From Bacilli bacterium (GTDB lineage: Bacteria; Bacillota_I; Bacilli_A; RF39; UBA660), in the NCBI GenBank assembly GCA_024683115.1, contig JAIKYM010000007.1:1-5220 (forward strand): 5,220 bases of DNA, written 5' to 3'. A program made the position numbers and the translations under genes. This document shows, in pieces, positions 1 through 5,220 of the stretch. Each line of letters opens with the position of its first letter. Position 1 is the first letter of the stretch. Below the pieces are notes generated by a model, which had not been told where the DNA came from, ran no database searches, and saw nothing but the letters and a program-made list of their open reading frames with translations.

Positions 1-283
1 CCCACCAATTTGGATTATGTTCTAATATATCTTTTAATTCTAAATACTCAATGACATATACTGGAATTTCTAAATTAAACTTCTTTTTAATTAAAGTTTT
101 AATATCATTAACAATATATTCTTTACTATTATCAGAATTTAGAATAACATTACCACTATTCAAATATGTTATAACATCTGAATAATTATTACTTTCTAAT
201 TGTTTTTTTAATTCACTCATAGCAATCTTATTTTTGCCACTTATATTTATTCCTCTTAACAAGACAATATATTTCATATACAT
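1..283 (-). CDS. DUF1697 family protein (N-terminal part; gene runs off the left edge)
   Basis: Reading the minus strand gives MYMKYIVLLRGINISGKNK and onward for about 94 codons without a stop, to the window edge. The opening 'KYIVLLRGIN-SGKNKI-M-EL' followed by 'YLNSGNVIL' is the signature of DUF1697, a cytosolic family of about 180 residues, so roughly half is visible. Its biochemical function is unknown, and I infer none. Two in-frame ATGs exist, at 283 and 277. I chose 283 because GAAAG lies 6 bases upstream of it; many family members begin at the equivalent of 277 (MKYI). It is not part of the upstream operon: a terminator (357-383) and its own extended -10 promoter (302-310) precede it. 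G+C is very low (about 15-23% in two sampled lines), matching the host background and unlike the neighbouring insert. Family assignment is firm; the exact start is not. Confidence 0.88.
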   Translation of the reverse strand, partial: MYMKYIVLLRGINISGKNKIAMSELKKQLESNNYSDVITYLNSGNVILNSDNSKEYIVNDIKTLIKKKFNLEIPVYVIEYLELKDILEHNPNWW

Positions 284-301
284 AACCAACTTTCAATAAA
301 C

Positions 302-310
302 ATTATACCA
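302..310 (-). promoter_or_regulatory. Extended -10 promoter of the DUF1697 gene
   Basis: The minus strand reads TGGTATAAT at 310-302, a perfect TGnTATAAT extended -10 box. No good -35 hexamer is visible 16-18 bases upstream, as is common with extended -10 promoters. Transcription would start near 294-295, leaving a leader of only about 11 bases (GAAAGTTGGTT) before the ATG at 283. The site lies directly downstream of the terminator of the preceding operon, which supports an independent transcription unit. Confidence 0.65.
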
Positions 311-356
311 TACTTTTCTATCTTTCTTACTCATCGGAATATTATTATTTTGTGAT

Positions 357-383
357 AAAAAAAGATGTCTTTTAAACATCTTT
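357..383 (-). terminator. Rho-independent terminator of the operon (probably the original rlmD terminator)
   Basis: On the minus strand, AAAGATGT (383-376), a 7-base loop (375-369) and ACATCTTT (368-361) form a perfect 8-bp stem. The 3' arm runs into a stretch of seven T (363-357). The stem is AT-rich, as expected in this genome. Its 5' arm is also the codons K-D-V of an orphan rlmD-like tail, and the TAA stop of that tail lies in the loop. This suggests the terminator originally belonged to rlmD. It now lies 170 bases past the transglutaminase-like gene. On the plus strand no T-tract follows the stem, so it is not obviously bidirectional. Confidence 0.8.
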
Positions 384-413
384 CATTTCTAAAACCATAA
401 CCGTTTCCACATG
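372..413 (-). pseudogene. Orphan 3' end of rlmD (13 codons plus stop), displaced by an insertion
   Basis: The minus strand from 413 reads H-V-E-T-V-M-V-L-E-M-K-D-V then TAA (374-372). This is the C-terminal pattern of RlmD/TrmA-family uracil-C5 methyltransferases, where the Glu of 'H-x-E' is the catalytic base. The intact rlmD upstream ends with the matching H-C-E-S-I-T-V-L-E-R-R. The orphan tail has no usable start: in-frame sequence upstream hits TAG at 434-432 and stops resembling RlmD before the 'PQSSH' stretch. Comparing the two tails codon by codon from CAT to the shared Leu-Glu gives 17 of 27 identical bases. The best reading is that this is the native rlmD 3' end, separated from its gene by the inserted cassette. 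A chance match of 13 residues with the right H-x-E spacing next to the terminator is possible but unlikely. Confidence 0.65.
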
Positions 414-417
414 GCTA

Positions 418-437
418 GATTGTGGGTTTTGCTATAT
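418..437. repeat. Degenerate att-like repeat, copy 3
   Basis: The plus strand reads GATTGTGGGTTTTGC at 418-432. It matches copy 2 (GATCGTGGGTTTTTGC at 450-465) with one substitution and one missing T. The two are direct repeats 32 bases apart, separated by an AT-rich stretch. This copy directly abuts the orphan rlmD tail at 413. Confidence 0.5.
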
Positions 438-449
438 CATTTTTTATAT

Positions 450-473
450 GATCGTGGGTTTTTGCATGGATAT
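450..473. repeat. Degenerate att-like repeat, copy 2
   Basis: On the minus strand this copy (473-450) begins ATATC and ends CACGATC. It aligns over its length with the present rlmD 3' end at 1575-1551, at about 17 of 25 positions with one gap. Conserved blocks are ATATC, TGC, AAA, CACG and TC. It is also a near copy of the repeat at 418-437. The sequence CATGG(A/C)TA recurs at 465-472 and at 410-417, next to the orphan tail. Possible recombination-site remnants; the low complexity limits certainty. Confidence 0.45.
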
Positions 474-491
474 TACCAACAGTCTACCAAC
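474..491. repeat. Short direct repeat TACCAAC, 11-base period
   Basis: TACCAAC occurs at 474-480 and again at 485-491, so the copies start 11 bases apart, about one helical turn. It lies just outside att-like copy 2, between it and the transglutaminase-like gene. This spacing suits a protein bound to one face of the DNA, such as a recombinase arm site. No protein can be named from the sequence. Confidence 0.35.
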
Positions 492-552
492 CTTGTCTGT
501 GTGTTATTTGCGTAGTCACTAAATATTAAAGTTTTTGGTGATTTTTGTTTTA

Positions 553-1530
553 TCATCTATTTTTTGTTACTTTTTCTTCAGTTGATTTCTTTTGTTTTTC
601 AATATAAATATCTGCTTGTTCCTTTAAAATTGAATATCCCATCATGTTCTTTCTATAAAATTCTTCAATTTCTGATTTATGTAAATTACATTGTCTTCTA
701 GTATATTCCAATATCAATTCTAAATCTTTTCTGCCATAGTTTTGATGTTTTGATCCTTCTAATCTCTTTGCAATTTTACCAAATCTTTCAACAAATTTTC
801 TTCTCTCATCCGTAGTTGTTAAATGTGTATTGATATCCCAAATACCACACCTAAAATCAATTGATTTTCTATCAGCAATATCTGATTGATAATTTATAGA
901 TCTATAATCTATCTTTGTTATTCCAATATTTGTTGGATCATATAACATTAATGAATACGAATCATTGTTTCTTGAAGTATCCATTACTATAACTTCAGCA
1001 TGATTTGGAATAAACTCTTTTTTGGCTATATTTTGACTTACTTCTTCTTCGGTTTCAGCAATATTCATGTCAAATTCTTTAGGCAATTCTTTAAATGGAA
1101 TGACAATATCCTGATTTTCATTTATATTTGTACCTACAACCATTATCCCATTTGTACTACCTTTAATAGCCATCAAAATATCTTTAAAGAAAGATGCTAT
1201 ATTTCTACAAACTCCTTTTCCCGTTATCACAGATAATCCCATGTTACAAGCTATCTCTTTTGGATTTATTCCAAATTCAAAATGATTATTGTAAGACAAA
1301 TATCCATTTCTATACAAATAGCTAAATATTGCCATATAAACCCTATCGTCTTGCATATCGCCAGATAAGCCTTTTATTAGGTCTGCTATTCTTCCACAAA
1401 TTTGTAGGTAATGCTGATACGCAGGACTTATATTTTGATATTCTTCAATTTCTTCTTGATATTTTATTGCGGCTTTATAAAATCTTTCTTGTCTTATTCC
1501 ATCATATTCAGATATTTCTTCTTTTTTCAT
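553..1530 (-). CDS. Transglutaminase-like superfamily protein, function unknown
   Basis: A 325-residue protein. The core resembles a transglutaminase/papain-like fold with Cys-His-Asp in order: GKGVCRNIASFF (Cys108), NHAEVIV (His177) and LYDPTN (Asp198). This is the usual 'G-V-C', 'H-A-x-V', 'D-P-T' pattern, so it may be an active cysteine peptidase or acyltransferase; the substrate is unknown. About 100 residues precede Cys108, opening with a charged helical stretch, and a charged helical tail of about 95 residues follows. There is no signal peptide or membrane segment, so it is probably cytosolic. The frame extends upstream to a TTG at 1569, but that lies inside rlmD. I chose ATG 1530, five bases after the rlmD stop, with a weak AAGAAG Shine-Dalgarno. 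It ends TGA-TAA (tandem stops). No promoter is evident, so it likely rides on the rlmD transcript. It is the only full gene of the putative insert and is richer in G+C than its neighbours. Confidence 0.8.
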   Translation of the reverse strand: MKKEEISEYDGIRQERFYKAAIKYQEEIEEYQNISPAYQHYLQICGRIADLIKGLSGDMQDDRVYMAIFSYLYRNGYLSYNNHFEFGINPKEIACNMGLSVITGKGVCRNIASFFKDILMAIKGSTNGIMVVGTNINENQDIVIPFKELPKEFDMNIAETEEEVSQNIAKKEFIPNHAEVIVMDTSRNNDSYSLMLYDPTNIGITKIDYRSINYQSDIADRKSIDFRCGIWDINTHLTTTDERRKFVERFGKIAKRLEGSKHQNYGRKDLELILEYTRRQCNLHKSEIEEFYRKNMMGYSILKEQADIYIEKQKKSTEEKVTKNR

Positions 1531-1535
1531 AATTC

Positions 1536-2726
1536 TTATCTTCTTTCTAGGACCGTGATACTTTCGCAATGATATGTATTGGGAAACATATCTAATCCAT
1601 ATATGTTAGTTATGTTATAGTGTTCTTTTAAAATATTTAAGTCTCTTGCTAGTGTTATTGGATCACATGAAACATAAGCTATTTGTTTAGGCATGATATA
1701 TAAAATATCATTTAATGTTTTAGCATTTAATCCAGATCTAGGTGGATCAACAACTACAACATCTATCTTATCTTCAATAGTTGGTAAAACATCTGATGTA
1801 TCACCTACATAATACTTATAGTTACTTACTTTATTAAGTAATGCATTATCATTAGCATCCAATATAGAATTCTTATTTATCTCTATACCTATTATCTTAT
1901 TTACTTTATCTTTTAATGAAATACCCATTACTCCCGAACCACAGTAAAGGTCTAATAAAGTATCGCCTTTAATATGTTCATTTAATATACTAAATATTTC
2001 ACTAGCTACATAATTATTAATTTGAAAGAATGCATTGTAAGATACCTTAAATTTGTACTTACCAATAATATCAAAGAAATAATTATTTCCATATACAGTT
2101 TTATCATTAACTACTATACCTACCACATTAGCAGGTGGTTCGTTAAAGAATTCGAATTTATCACAGTTAATGACTATTAATAATTCGTTTTGATAATTAC
2201 TTCTAATAGTAATATCACCATTTTTAATATTCATAAATGAATGATAATCTATTATTTCATTAATAGTATCACTTGCTAATAAACATGATGCAATATCTAC
2301 TTCAATATGTGAATCATGATTATAATATGCATATGTATTATTATGTACTTTTAATTCTACTTTATTACGATAATTATATTCTTTATCAGATTCAATAAAT
2401 GTAATATTTTTATCTATACCCGCATATTTATATAATATATCTTTTAATTTATTCTTCTTATATATGTGTTGTTCTTCACTTGAAAGATGCATTAATTGAC
2501 ATCCACCACATGAATCAACATACATACATTTTGGTTTTACTCTTTTATCAGATGGTTTAATAATATTTATTACTTTACCTAGATAATACTTAGAAGTTTC
2601 TTTAGTTATTTCAACTTCTACCTCTTCATCTGATAATGCATTATAAATAAATATTATTTTATTATTATAATAAGATATTCCTCTACCTTGATTGTCTAAT
2701 TTATTTATTTTGAGATTGATATGCAT
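1536..2726 (-). CDS. rlmD: 23S rRNA (uracil-C5)-methyltransferase RlmD/RlmCD
   Basis: A full-length 396-residue SAM-dependent enzyme making m5U in 23S rRNA (U1939 in E. coli; in Bacillus one enzyme also does U747). Visible in order: an N-terminal TRAM-like RNA-binding domain (about 1-58); iron-sulfur cysteines Cys67, Cys73, Cys76 (KCMYVDSCGGC) and Cys148; FFQIN (233-237); SAM motif DLYCGSG (259-265); DPPRSGL (327-333); the nucleophile Cys354 in YVSCDP; and the catalytic base Glu388 in HCES. All key residues are present. ATG 2726 overlaps the end of rluB by 26 bases. AAAAAGGAAG (2748-2739) is a good Shine-Dalgarno, but its 12-base spacing is long, and no better start is seen. The last 11 codons (from His386) differ in codon style from the rest of the gene and appear to come from the inserted cassette; a second rlmD-like tail lies at 372-413. 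Confidence 0.95.
   Translation of the reverse strand: MHINLKINKLDNQGRGISYYNNKIIFIYNALSDEEVEVEITKETSKYYLGKVINIIKPSDKRVKPKCMYVDSCGGCQLMHLSSEEQHIYKKNKLKDILYKYAGIDKNITFIESDKEYNYRNKVELKVHNNTYAYYNHDSHIEVDIASCLLASDTINEIIDYHSFMNIKNGDITIRSNYQNELLIVINCDKFEFFNEPPANVVGIVVNDKTVYGNNYFFDIIGKYKFKVSYNAFFQINNYVASEIFSILNEHIKGDTLLDLYCGSGVMGISLKDKVNKIIGIEINKNSILDANDNALLNKVSNYKYYVGDTSDVLPTIEDKIDVVVVDPPRSGLNAKTLNDILYIMPKQIAYVSCDPITLARDLNILKEHYNITNIYGLDMFPNTYHCESITVLERR
1551..1575. repeat. Att-like repeat, copy 1 (inside the rlmD 3' end)
   Basis: This is the partner of copies 2 and 3 at the rlmD junction. On the minus strand it covers the codons for Y-H-C-E-S-I-T-V of RlmD, with the catalytic Glu in the middle. Conserved blocks shared with 450-473 are ATATC, TGC, AAA, CACG and TC. 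Together with the orphan tail at 372-413 it marks the two ends of the proposed insert. Confidence 0.4.
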
Positions 2727-3408
2727 ATAATTTATGTACTTCCTTTTTATTTAATAATCTATAGTTTCCTTCAGGTATATCATCTGTTAAGAATCCATAT
2801 TTAGATCTATGCAATCTAATAACTTTATAACCTAAAGCAGCAAACACATTTTTAATAATATGATTTCTACCTTCAATAATAGATATTTCTACAGTAGCAT
2901 ATTTATTATTCGATTTAACTTTAACACGTGTTGGAATACACTTTCTTTTATCTATAACTACACCATCTTTTAACTTATATATATCTTCAGTTAATATCTT
3001 TTTATCTAACTTAGCTATATATGTTTTTTCAATATGGAATGTTGGATGTGTTAATAGATTATCTAAAGTTCCATCGTTAGTTAAGATTATTAAACCAGTA
3101 GTATTATAATCTAATCTACCTACAGGATAAATTCTTTTGTCTGTATCAATTAAATCAGTAATAATTGGTCTATTCTTTTCATCATTTAATGAACAAATAT
3201 AACCTTCAGGTTTGTTTAATAGATAATAAACTTTTTCATCCTTTTTAATTTCTTCACCATCAACAATAATTTCATCTTCTTCTGAAGCTTTCATACCAAG
3301 TACAGCTTTTTCTCCATTTACATAAACCTTACCTTGCATAATTAATTCTTCAGCTTTTCTTCTTGATGTTAATCCAGATTCTGCTATTAACTTTTGTACT
3401 CTTTCCAT
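2701..3408 (-). CDS. rluB: 23S rRNA pseudouridine synthase, RsuA/RluB/E/F family
   Basis: A 235-residue enzyme that isomerises uridine to pseudouridine in ribosomal RNA; the RluB target lies in domain V of 23S rRNA (U2605 in E. coli). Residues 1-48 are an S4 RNA-binding domain (MERVQKLIAESGLTSRRKAE...G-K-V-Y-V-N-G). The catalytic domain follows, with LLNKPEGY (63-70) and GRLDYNTTGLIILTNDG, in which Asp100 is the catalytic aspartate. The C-terminal motif reads EGRNHIIKNVFAALGYKVIRL; the position after GRNH/R is usually Gln or Glu, here Ile, a mild oddity. Start: a GTG at 3417 is in frame but is part of the Shine-Dalgarno AAAGGTG (3421-3415). ATG 3408, six bases after it and one base after the M16 stop, fits far better and gives the canonical MERVQK start. 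The gene is translationally coupled to the M16 gene and overlaps rlmD. RluB rather than another subfamily member is likely but not proven. Confidence 0.92.
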   Translation of the reverse strand: MERVQKLIAESGLTSRRKAEELIMQGKVYVNGEKAVLGMKASEEDEIIVDGEEIKKDEKVYYLLNKPEGYICSLNDEKNRPIITDLIDTDKRIYPVGRLDYNTTGLIILTNDGTLDNLLTHPTFHIEKTYIAKLDKKILTEDIYKLKDGVVIDKRKCIPTRVKVKSNNKYATVEISIIEGRNHIIKNVFAALGYKVIRLHRSKYGFLTDDIPEGNYRLLNKKEVHKLYAYQSQNK

Positions 3409-3409
3409 A

Positions 3410-4657
3410 TTATTCACCTTTAATTCTTTTTACAATTGTTCTATTACTATAATCAAATTTAGATATCATTTCTAAGCACTCTTCATATGTGAAACTCTTA
3501 ACCTCTTCAATTGGATCATTTACTAAATAACCATATCTAAAAAAGTCTCCAATACACTTACTACATGCAGAAAAAATATTTTCATATTTATTAATCATAG
3601 ATAATAATACATTATTTTTAAACTCTTTAAATGACTCTTCAGATGTCTTACCATTTTTAACATACTTATCTATTATTTTAGCTACTTCATCAAGATTAGT
3701 AGCATCTATTCCTAATTCAATAATAAATATATCTTTTTCTATTTCAGGATAATATCCATAGTCTATTGAATAACAAGAATATCCATTCTCTCTAACAATA
3801 TCAAATGACTCACTCTTATCTCCAAAATTATTATCTAAGTAATATGACATATAAAAACTTAGTTTAAATTTATCATGTGGAGTAAGACTAGATATATCAT
3901 ATTTATAACGTACATCTACTGCTTCAGGTAAATTGTTATCTACAAATGTAGCTTCTTCTCTATTCACAGTAACTGGTTCATAGTATTTATCTTTAATTAC
4001 TTCTTTATACTCTCTTTTAAATTTATTATATTCATTTTCAGTTAATTCTATAATTTTATCTTCATCAAACTTACCTGATATTACAATTATTTGATTACTT
4101 GGTTGATAAAATGCCTCATAGAAAACTTTAATATCTTCAATAGACATATTTATAACATCTTCTATTTCACCTAAACTCTTGTTATATCTAGAATTGTGAT
4201 ATACACAATCATTTAGGAATGTACCATATTTCATATATGGTTGATCGAGGTTTTTGTTTATTTCATTAACAATTGGTTTTCTAATATCTTCAATTGCATT
4301 TTCATCAAATTTAGGATTATTAACTATATTTAATAACTTAATATAATTTTCTTCAAAGTCATGAACTGTAGTTATATAGTATTCAGTTGTAATTGATGAA
4401 GTAATGCCATTTGATTCAATAGAATCTTTTGAAAATATTTCTGCGATATTACCATATATACTTTTTTCTATAAGATAATGTTCTAAGAAATGAGCAATAC
4501 CACTTACTTGATTATATTCGATATTATCATATATAAAATGAGTATCCAATCCACCCGCTAAAGTATAAATATTAGCACATGATGTATTCTTTTTATTATC
4601 ATTAAATAAATATAAAGTTAATCCATTTTTTAATACTACTTTCTTAAATTTATTCAT
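3410..4657 (-). CDS. M16 family zinc metallopeptidase, catalytic subunit (YmfH type)
   Basis: A 415-residue insulinase/processing-peptidase-family protein, near the usual 420-430 for the group. The inverted zinc motif is present: HFLEH with His56, Glu59 (catalytic base) and His60. The third ligand is probably Glu132 in IVNEINKN, 72 residues on. SNGITSSITTEYYI (82-95) matches the conserved 'N-A-x-T-S' strand, and 'FYQPSNQIIVISGKFD' ends the N-terminal domain; an M16 C-terminal half follows. Many relatives have a second Glu seven residues before the third ligand; here it is Ile125. There is no signal peptide. In Firmicutes such genes occur in pairs (YmfF/YmfH), one catalytic and one not, as the upstream neighbour suggests; the substrate is unknown. 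Start: GTG 4666 is in frame but lies in the AAAGGTG Shine-Dalgarno (4670-4664). ATG 4657 is correctly spaced and overlaps the upstream stop by 8 bases. Confidence 0.92.
   Translation of the reverse strand: MNKFKKVVLKNGLTLYLFNDNKKNTSCANIYTLAGGLDTHFIYDNIEYNQVSGIAHFLEHYLIEKSIYGNIAEIFSKDSIESNGITSSITTEYYITTVHDFEENYIKLLNIVNNPKFDENAIEDIRKPIVNEINKNLDQPYMKYGTFLNDCVYHNSRYNKSLGEIEDVINMSIEDIKVFYEAFYQPSNQIIVISGKFDEDKIIELTENEYNKFKREYKEVIKDKYYEPVTVNREEATFVDNNLPEAVDVRYKYDISSLTPHDKFKLSFYMSYYLDNNFGDKSESFDIVRENGYSCYSIDYGYYPEIEKDIFIIELGIDATNLDEVAKIIDKYVKNGKTSEESFKEFKNNVLLSMINKYENIFSACSKCIGDFFRYGYLVNDPIEEVKSFTYEECLEMISKFDYSNRTIVKRIKGE
3415..3421 (-). promoter_or_regulatory. Ribosome binding site that sets the rluB start
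   Basis: AAAGGTG on the minus strand (3421-3415), six bases before ATG 3408. It lies within the last codons (K-G-E) of the M16 gene. Its GTG could be misread as a start codon for rluB. Confidence 0.75.
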
Positions 4658-5220
4658 TTTTATCACCTTTAATAATCATAGTTTTTGTATTAACCATACG
4701 TGAGATAAGATCCATAATATCTTCATAAGAAATATCTTTGAGTTTTTCTATTCTTTCTTTTGGTTTTACATCATAAGAAAATCTATATTTCATTTCAGTA
4801 TAAGCTTCATTCGATGGATTATCTTCAAGTTCAAGAAGGAAATACTTCATAGCCTTCAATGTTCTTTCCTTACATTCCTCAAAGAATTCTTTAACTTTAA
4901 TTGATTCAAATACCTCATTTATTAACTTTTTAACTGTAGGAATATCCTCATATTCTAAATAAACAATAACATCATATGTACCACATAATACATTTCTTCT
5001 AATATTATATGTATAAATCAAATTATTATCATGTCTTAGTTTTTTATAAATAAGATTATTTTCTTCAGAATCAAGTAAACTACTTAATAATACTAACTTT
5101 AAATATTCATCACTTGTATAATCTTTAATATTGTAGTGTAAGAATAACATTGATTGATTATAATTTTTAACTATTTCTTTTTCTTCATATCCACTTGGTT
5201 TCATGATATTAAAGAACTCT
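4650..5220 (-). CDS. M16 family peptidase-like protein, C-terminal part (gene enters from the right edge)
   Basis: The last 189 residues of a protein that continues beyond the window. The frame is open to the edge (E-F-F-N-I before the first Met at 5204), and that ATG has no Shine-Dalgarno, so it is an internal residue. The sequence matches the C-terminal domain of M16 proteins: 'LLSSLLDSEENNLIYKKLRHDNNLIYTYN' is the 'S-x-L-(F/Y)-x-x-(V/L)-R-x-x-x-x-L-(A/I)-Y' element with the conserved Arg and Tyr that helps hold the substrate. It is followed by a strand-helix stretch (GTYDVIVYLEYEDIPTVKKLINEVFESI). The catalytic half is not visible, so whether it has HxxEH is unknown. By analogy with YmfF/YmfH pairs it may be the non-catalytic partner of the next gene, with which it overlaps by 8 bases. 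Confidence 0.85.
   Translation of the reverse strand, partial: EFFNIMKPSGYEEKEIVKNYNQSMLFLHYNIKDYTSDEYLKLVLLSSLLDSEENNLIYKKLRHDNNLIYTYNIRRNVLCGTYDVIVYLEYEDIPTVKKLINEVFESIKVKEFFEECKERTLKAMKYFLLELEDNPSNEAYTEMKYRFSYDVKPKERIEKLKDISYEDIMDLISRMVNTKTMIIKGDKNE
4664..4670 (-). promoter_or_regulatory. Ribosome binding site that sets the M16 start
   Basis: AAAGGTG on the minus strand (4670-4664), six bases before ATG 4657. It lies within the K-G-D codons at the end of the upstream M16 gene. It has the same sequence and spacing as the rluB site, indicating translational coupling at both junctions. Confidence 0.75.

Larger units (their letters stand above)
414..1568. mobile_element. Putative inserted cassette at the 3' end of rlmD (single cargo gene, no recombinase)
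   Basis: The limits are set at the shared CAT (His) codon, which occurs in the present rlmD end (1571-1569) and in the orphan rlmD tail (413-411). The segment holds the last codons of the present rlmD, the transglutaminase-like gene, and about 140 untranslated bases with repeats. Sampled lines inside are about 31% G+C, against about 21% in sampled rlmD, rluB and M16 lines. The new rlmD end uses ATC-ACG-GTC-CTA codons, unusual beside the A/T-ending codons of the rest of the gene. Degenerate repeats lie at both ends. No integrase, transposase or resolvase is encoded. Integration into the 3' end of rumA/rlmD, with restoration of the reading frame, is known for integrative elements in streptococci. 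Whether this one is mobile is inference, and the exact crossover base is uncertain. Confidence 0.55.

Noticed and set aside
418..465. Possible CRISPR array, from two similar 15-16 base units with a 17-base gap
   Set aside because: Only two imperfect units, too short for CRISPR repeats and spacers, and no cas gene. They fit better as degenerate recombination-site copies.
391..552. Possible structured RNA or riboswitch in the untranslated part after the transglutaminase-like gene
   Set aside because: Only short stems can be drawn (for example ATCAT/ATGAT), no known riboswitch or tmRNA/6S signature is seen, and the downstream gene has its own promoter after the terminator.
553..555. Use of TGA as tryptophan (genetic code 4), given the Mollicutes-like composition
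   Set aside because: The only candidate is this TGA, immediately followed in frame by TAA. Trp in the window is encoded by TGG, and the other complete genes end in TAA.
1000..1532. Two plus-strand open frames (1000-1236 and 1329-1532)
   Set aside because: They lie wholly antisense to the transglutaminase-like gene, have no recognisable domain and show composition typical of a shadow frame in AT-rich DNA.
1531..1569. TTG at 1569 as the start of the transglutaminase-like protein
   Set aside because: The extra 13 residues would be read from inside the rlmD 3' end with no ribosome binding site. ATG 1530 lies just after the rlmD stop and gives a sensible start.
4650..5204. A complete 184-residue protein starting at ATG 5204
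   Set aside because: The frame is open to the window edge, the ATG has no ribosome binding site, and the sequence is the C-terminal domain of an M16 protein, so the gene is partial.

Overview
The window looks like the chromosome of a very AT-rich, low-GC Firmicute, of the kind seen in uncultured gut Bacilli/Mollicutes-related lineages. Hand counts of sampled 60-base lines give roughly 20-25% G+C for most genes. The standard code fits: Trp is TGG, and the one TGA stop is followed directly by an in-frame TAA. All genes read on the minus strand.

Reading in the direction of transcription (high to low coordinates): (1) the 3' part of an M16 metallopeptidase-family gene that enters from the right edge; (2) a complete M16 peptidase with the HxxEH zinc motif; (3) an RsuA/RluB-family 23S rRNA pseudouridine synthase; (4) an RlmD/RlmCD 23S rRNA m5U methyltransferase; (5) a transglutaminase-like protein of unknown role. 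Genes 1 to 5 overlap or lie within 5 bases of each other, so they look like one operon. A rho-independent terminator at 357-383 closes it. Beyond it, a separate gene with its own extended -10 promoter encodes a DUF1697 protein, cut by the left edge.

The main observation is at the 3' end of rlmD. The gene is intact and ends HCESITVLERR. About 1.16 kb further on, just before the terminator, is a second, orphan rlmD-type C-terminus (HVETVMVLEMKDV plus stop), whose last codons form the terminator stem. Joining the present rlmD up to its His codon with this orphan tail recreates a normal RlmD end. The transglutaminase-like gene, plus about 140 bases of untranslated DNA, therefore looks like a cassette inserted into the 3' end of rlmD. 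It brought a replacement tail and pushed the native tail and terminator downstream. The insert is visibly richer in G+C (about 31% in sampled lines) than its flanks. Degenerate att-like repeats sit at both ends, and it carries no recombinase. This resembles a cis-mobilizable or decayed integrative element, or a one-gene cargo cassette expressed from the host operon.

The two rRNA-modification genes are housekeeping functions acting on 23S rRNA. The paired M16 proteins probably form a two-subunit protease. The transglutaminase-like gene is accessory.
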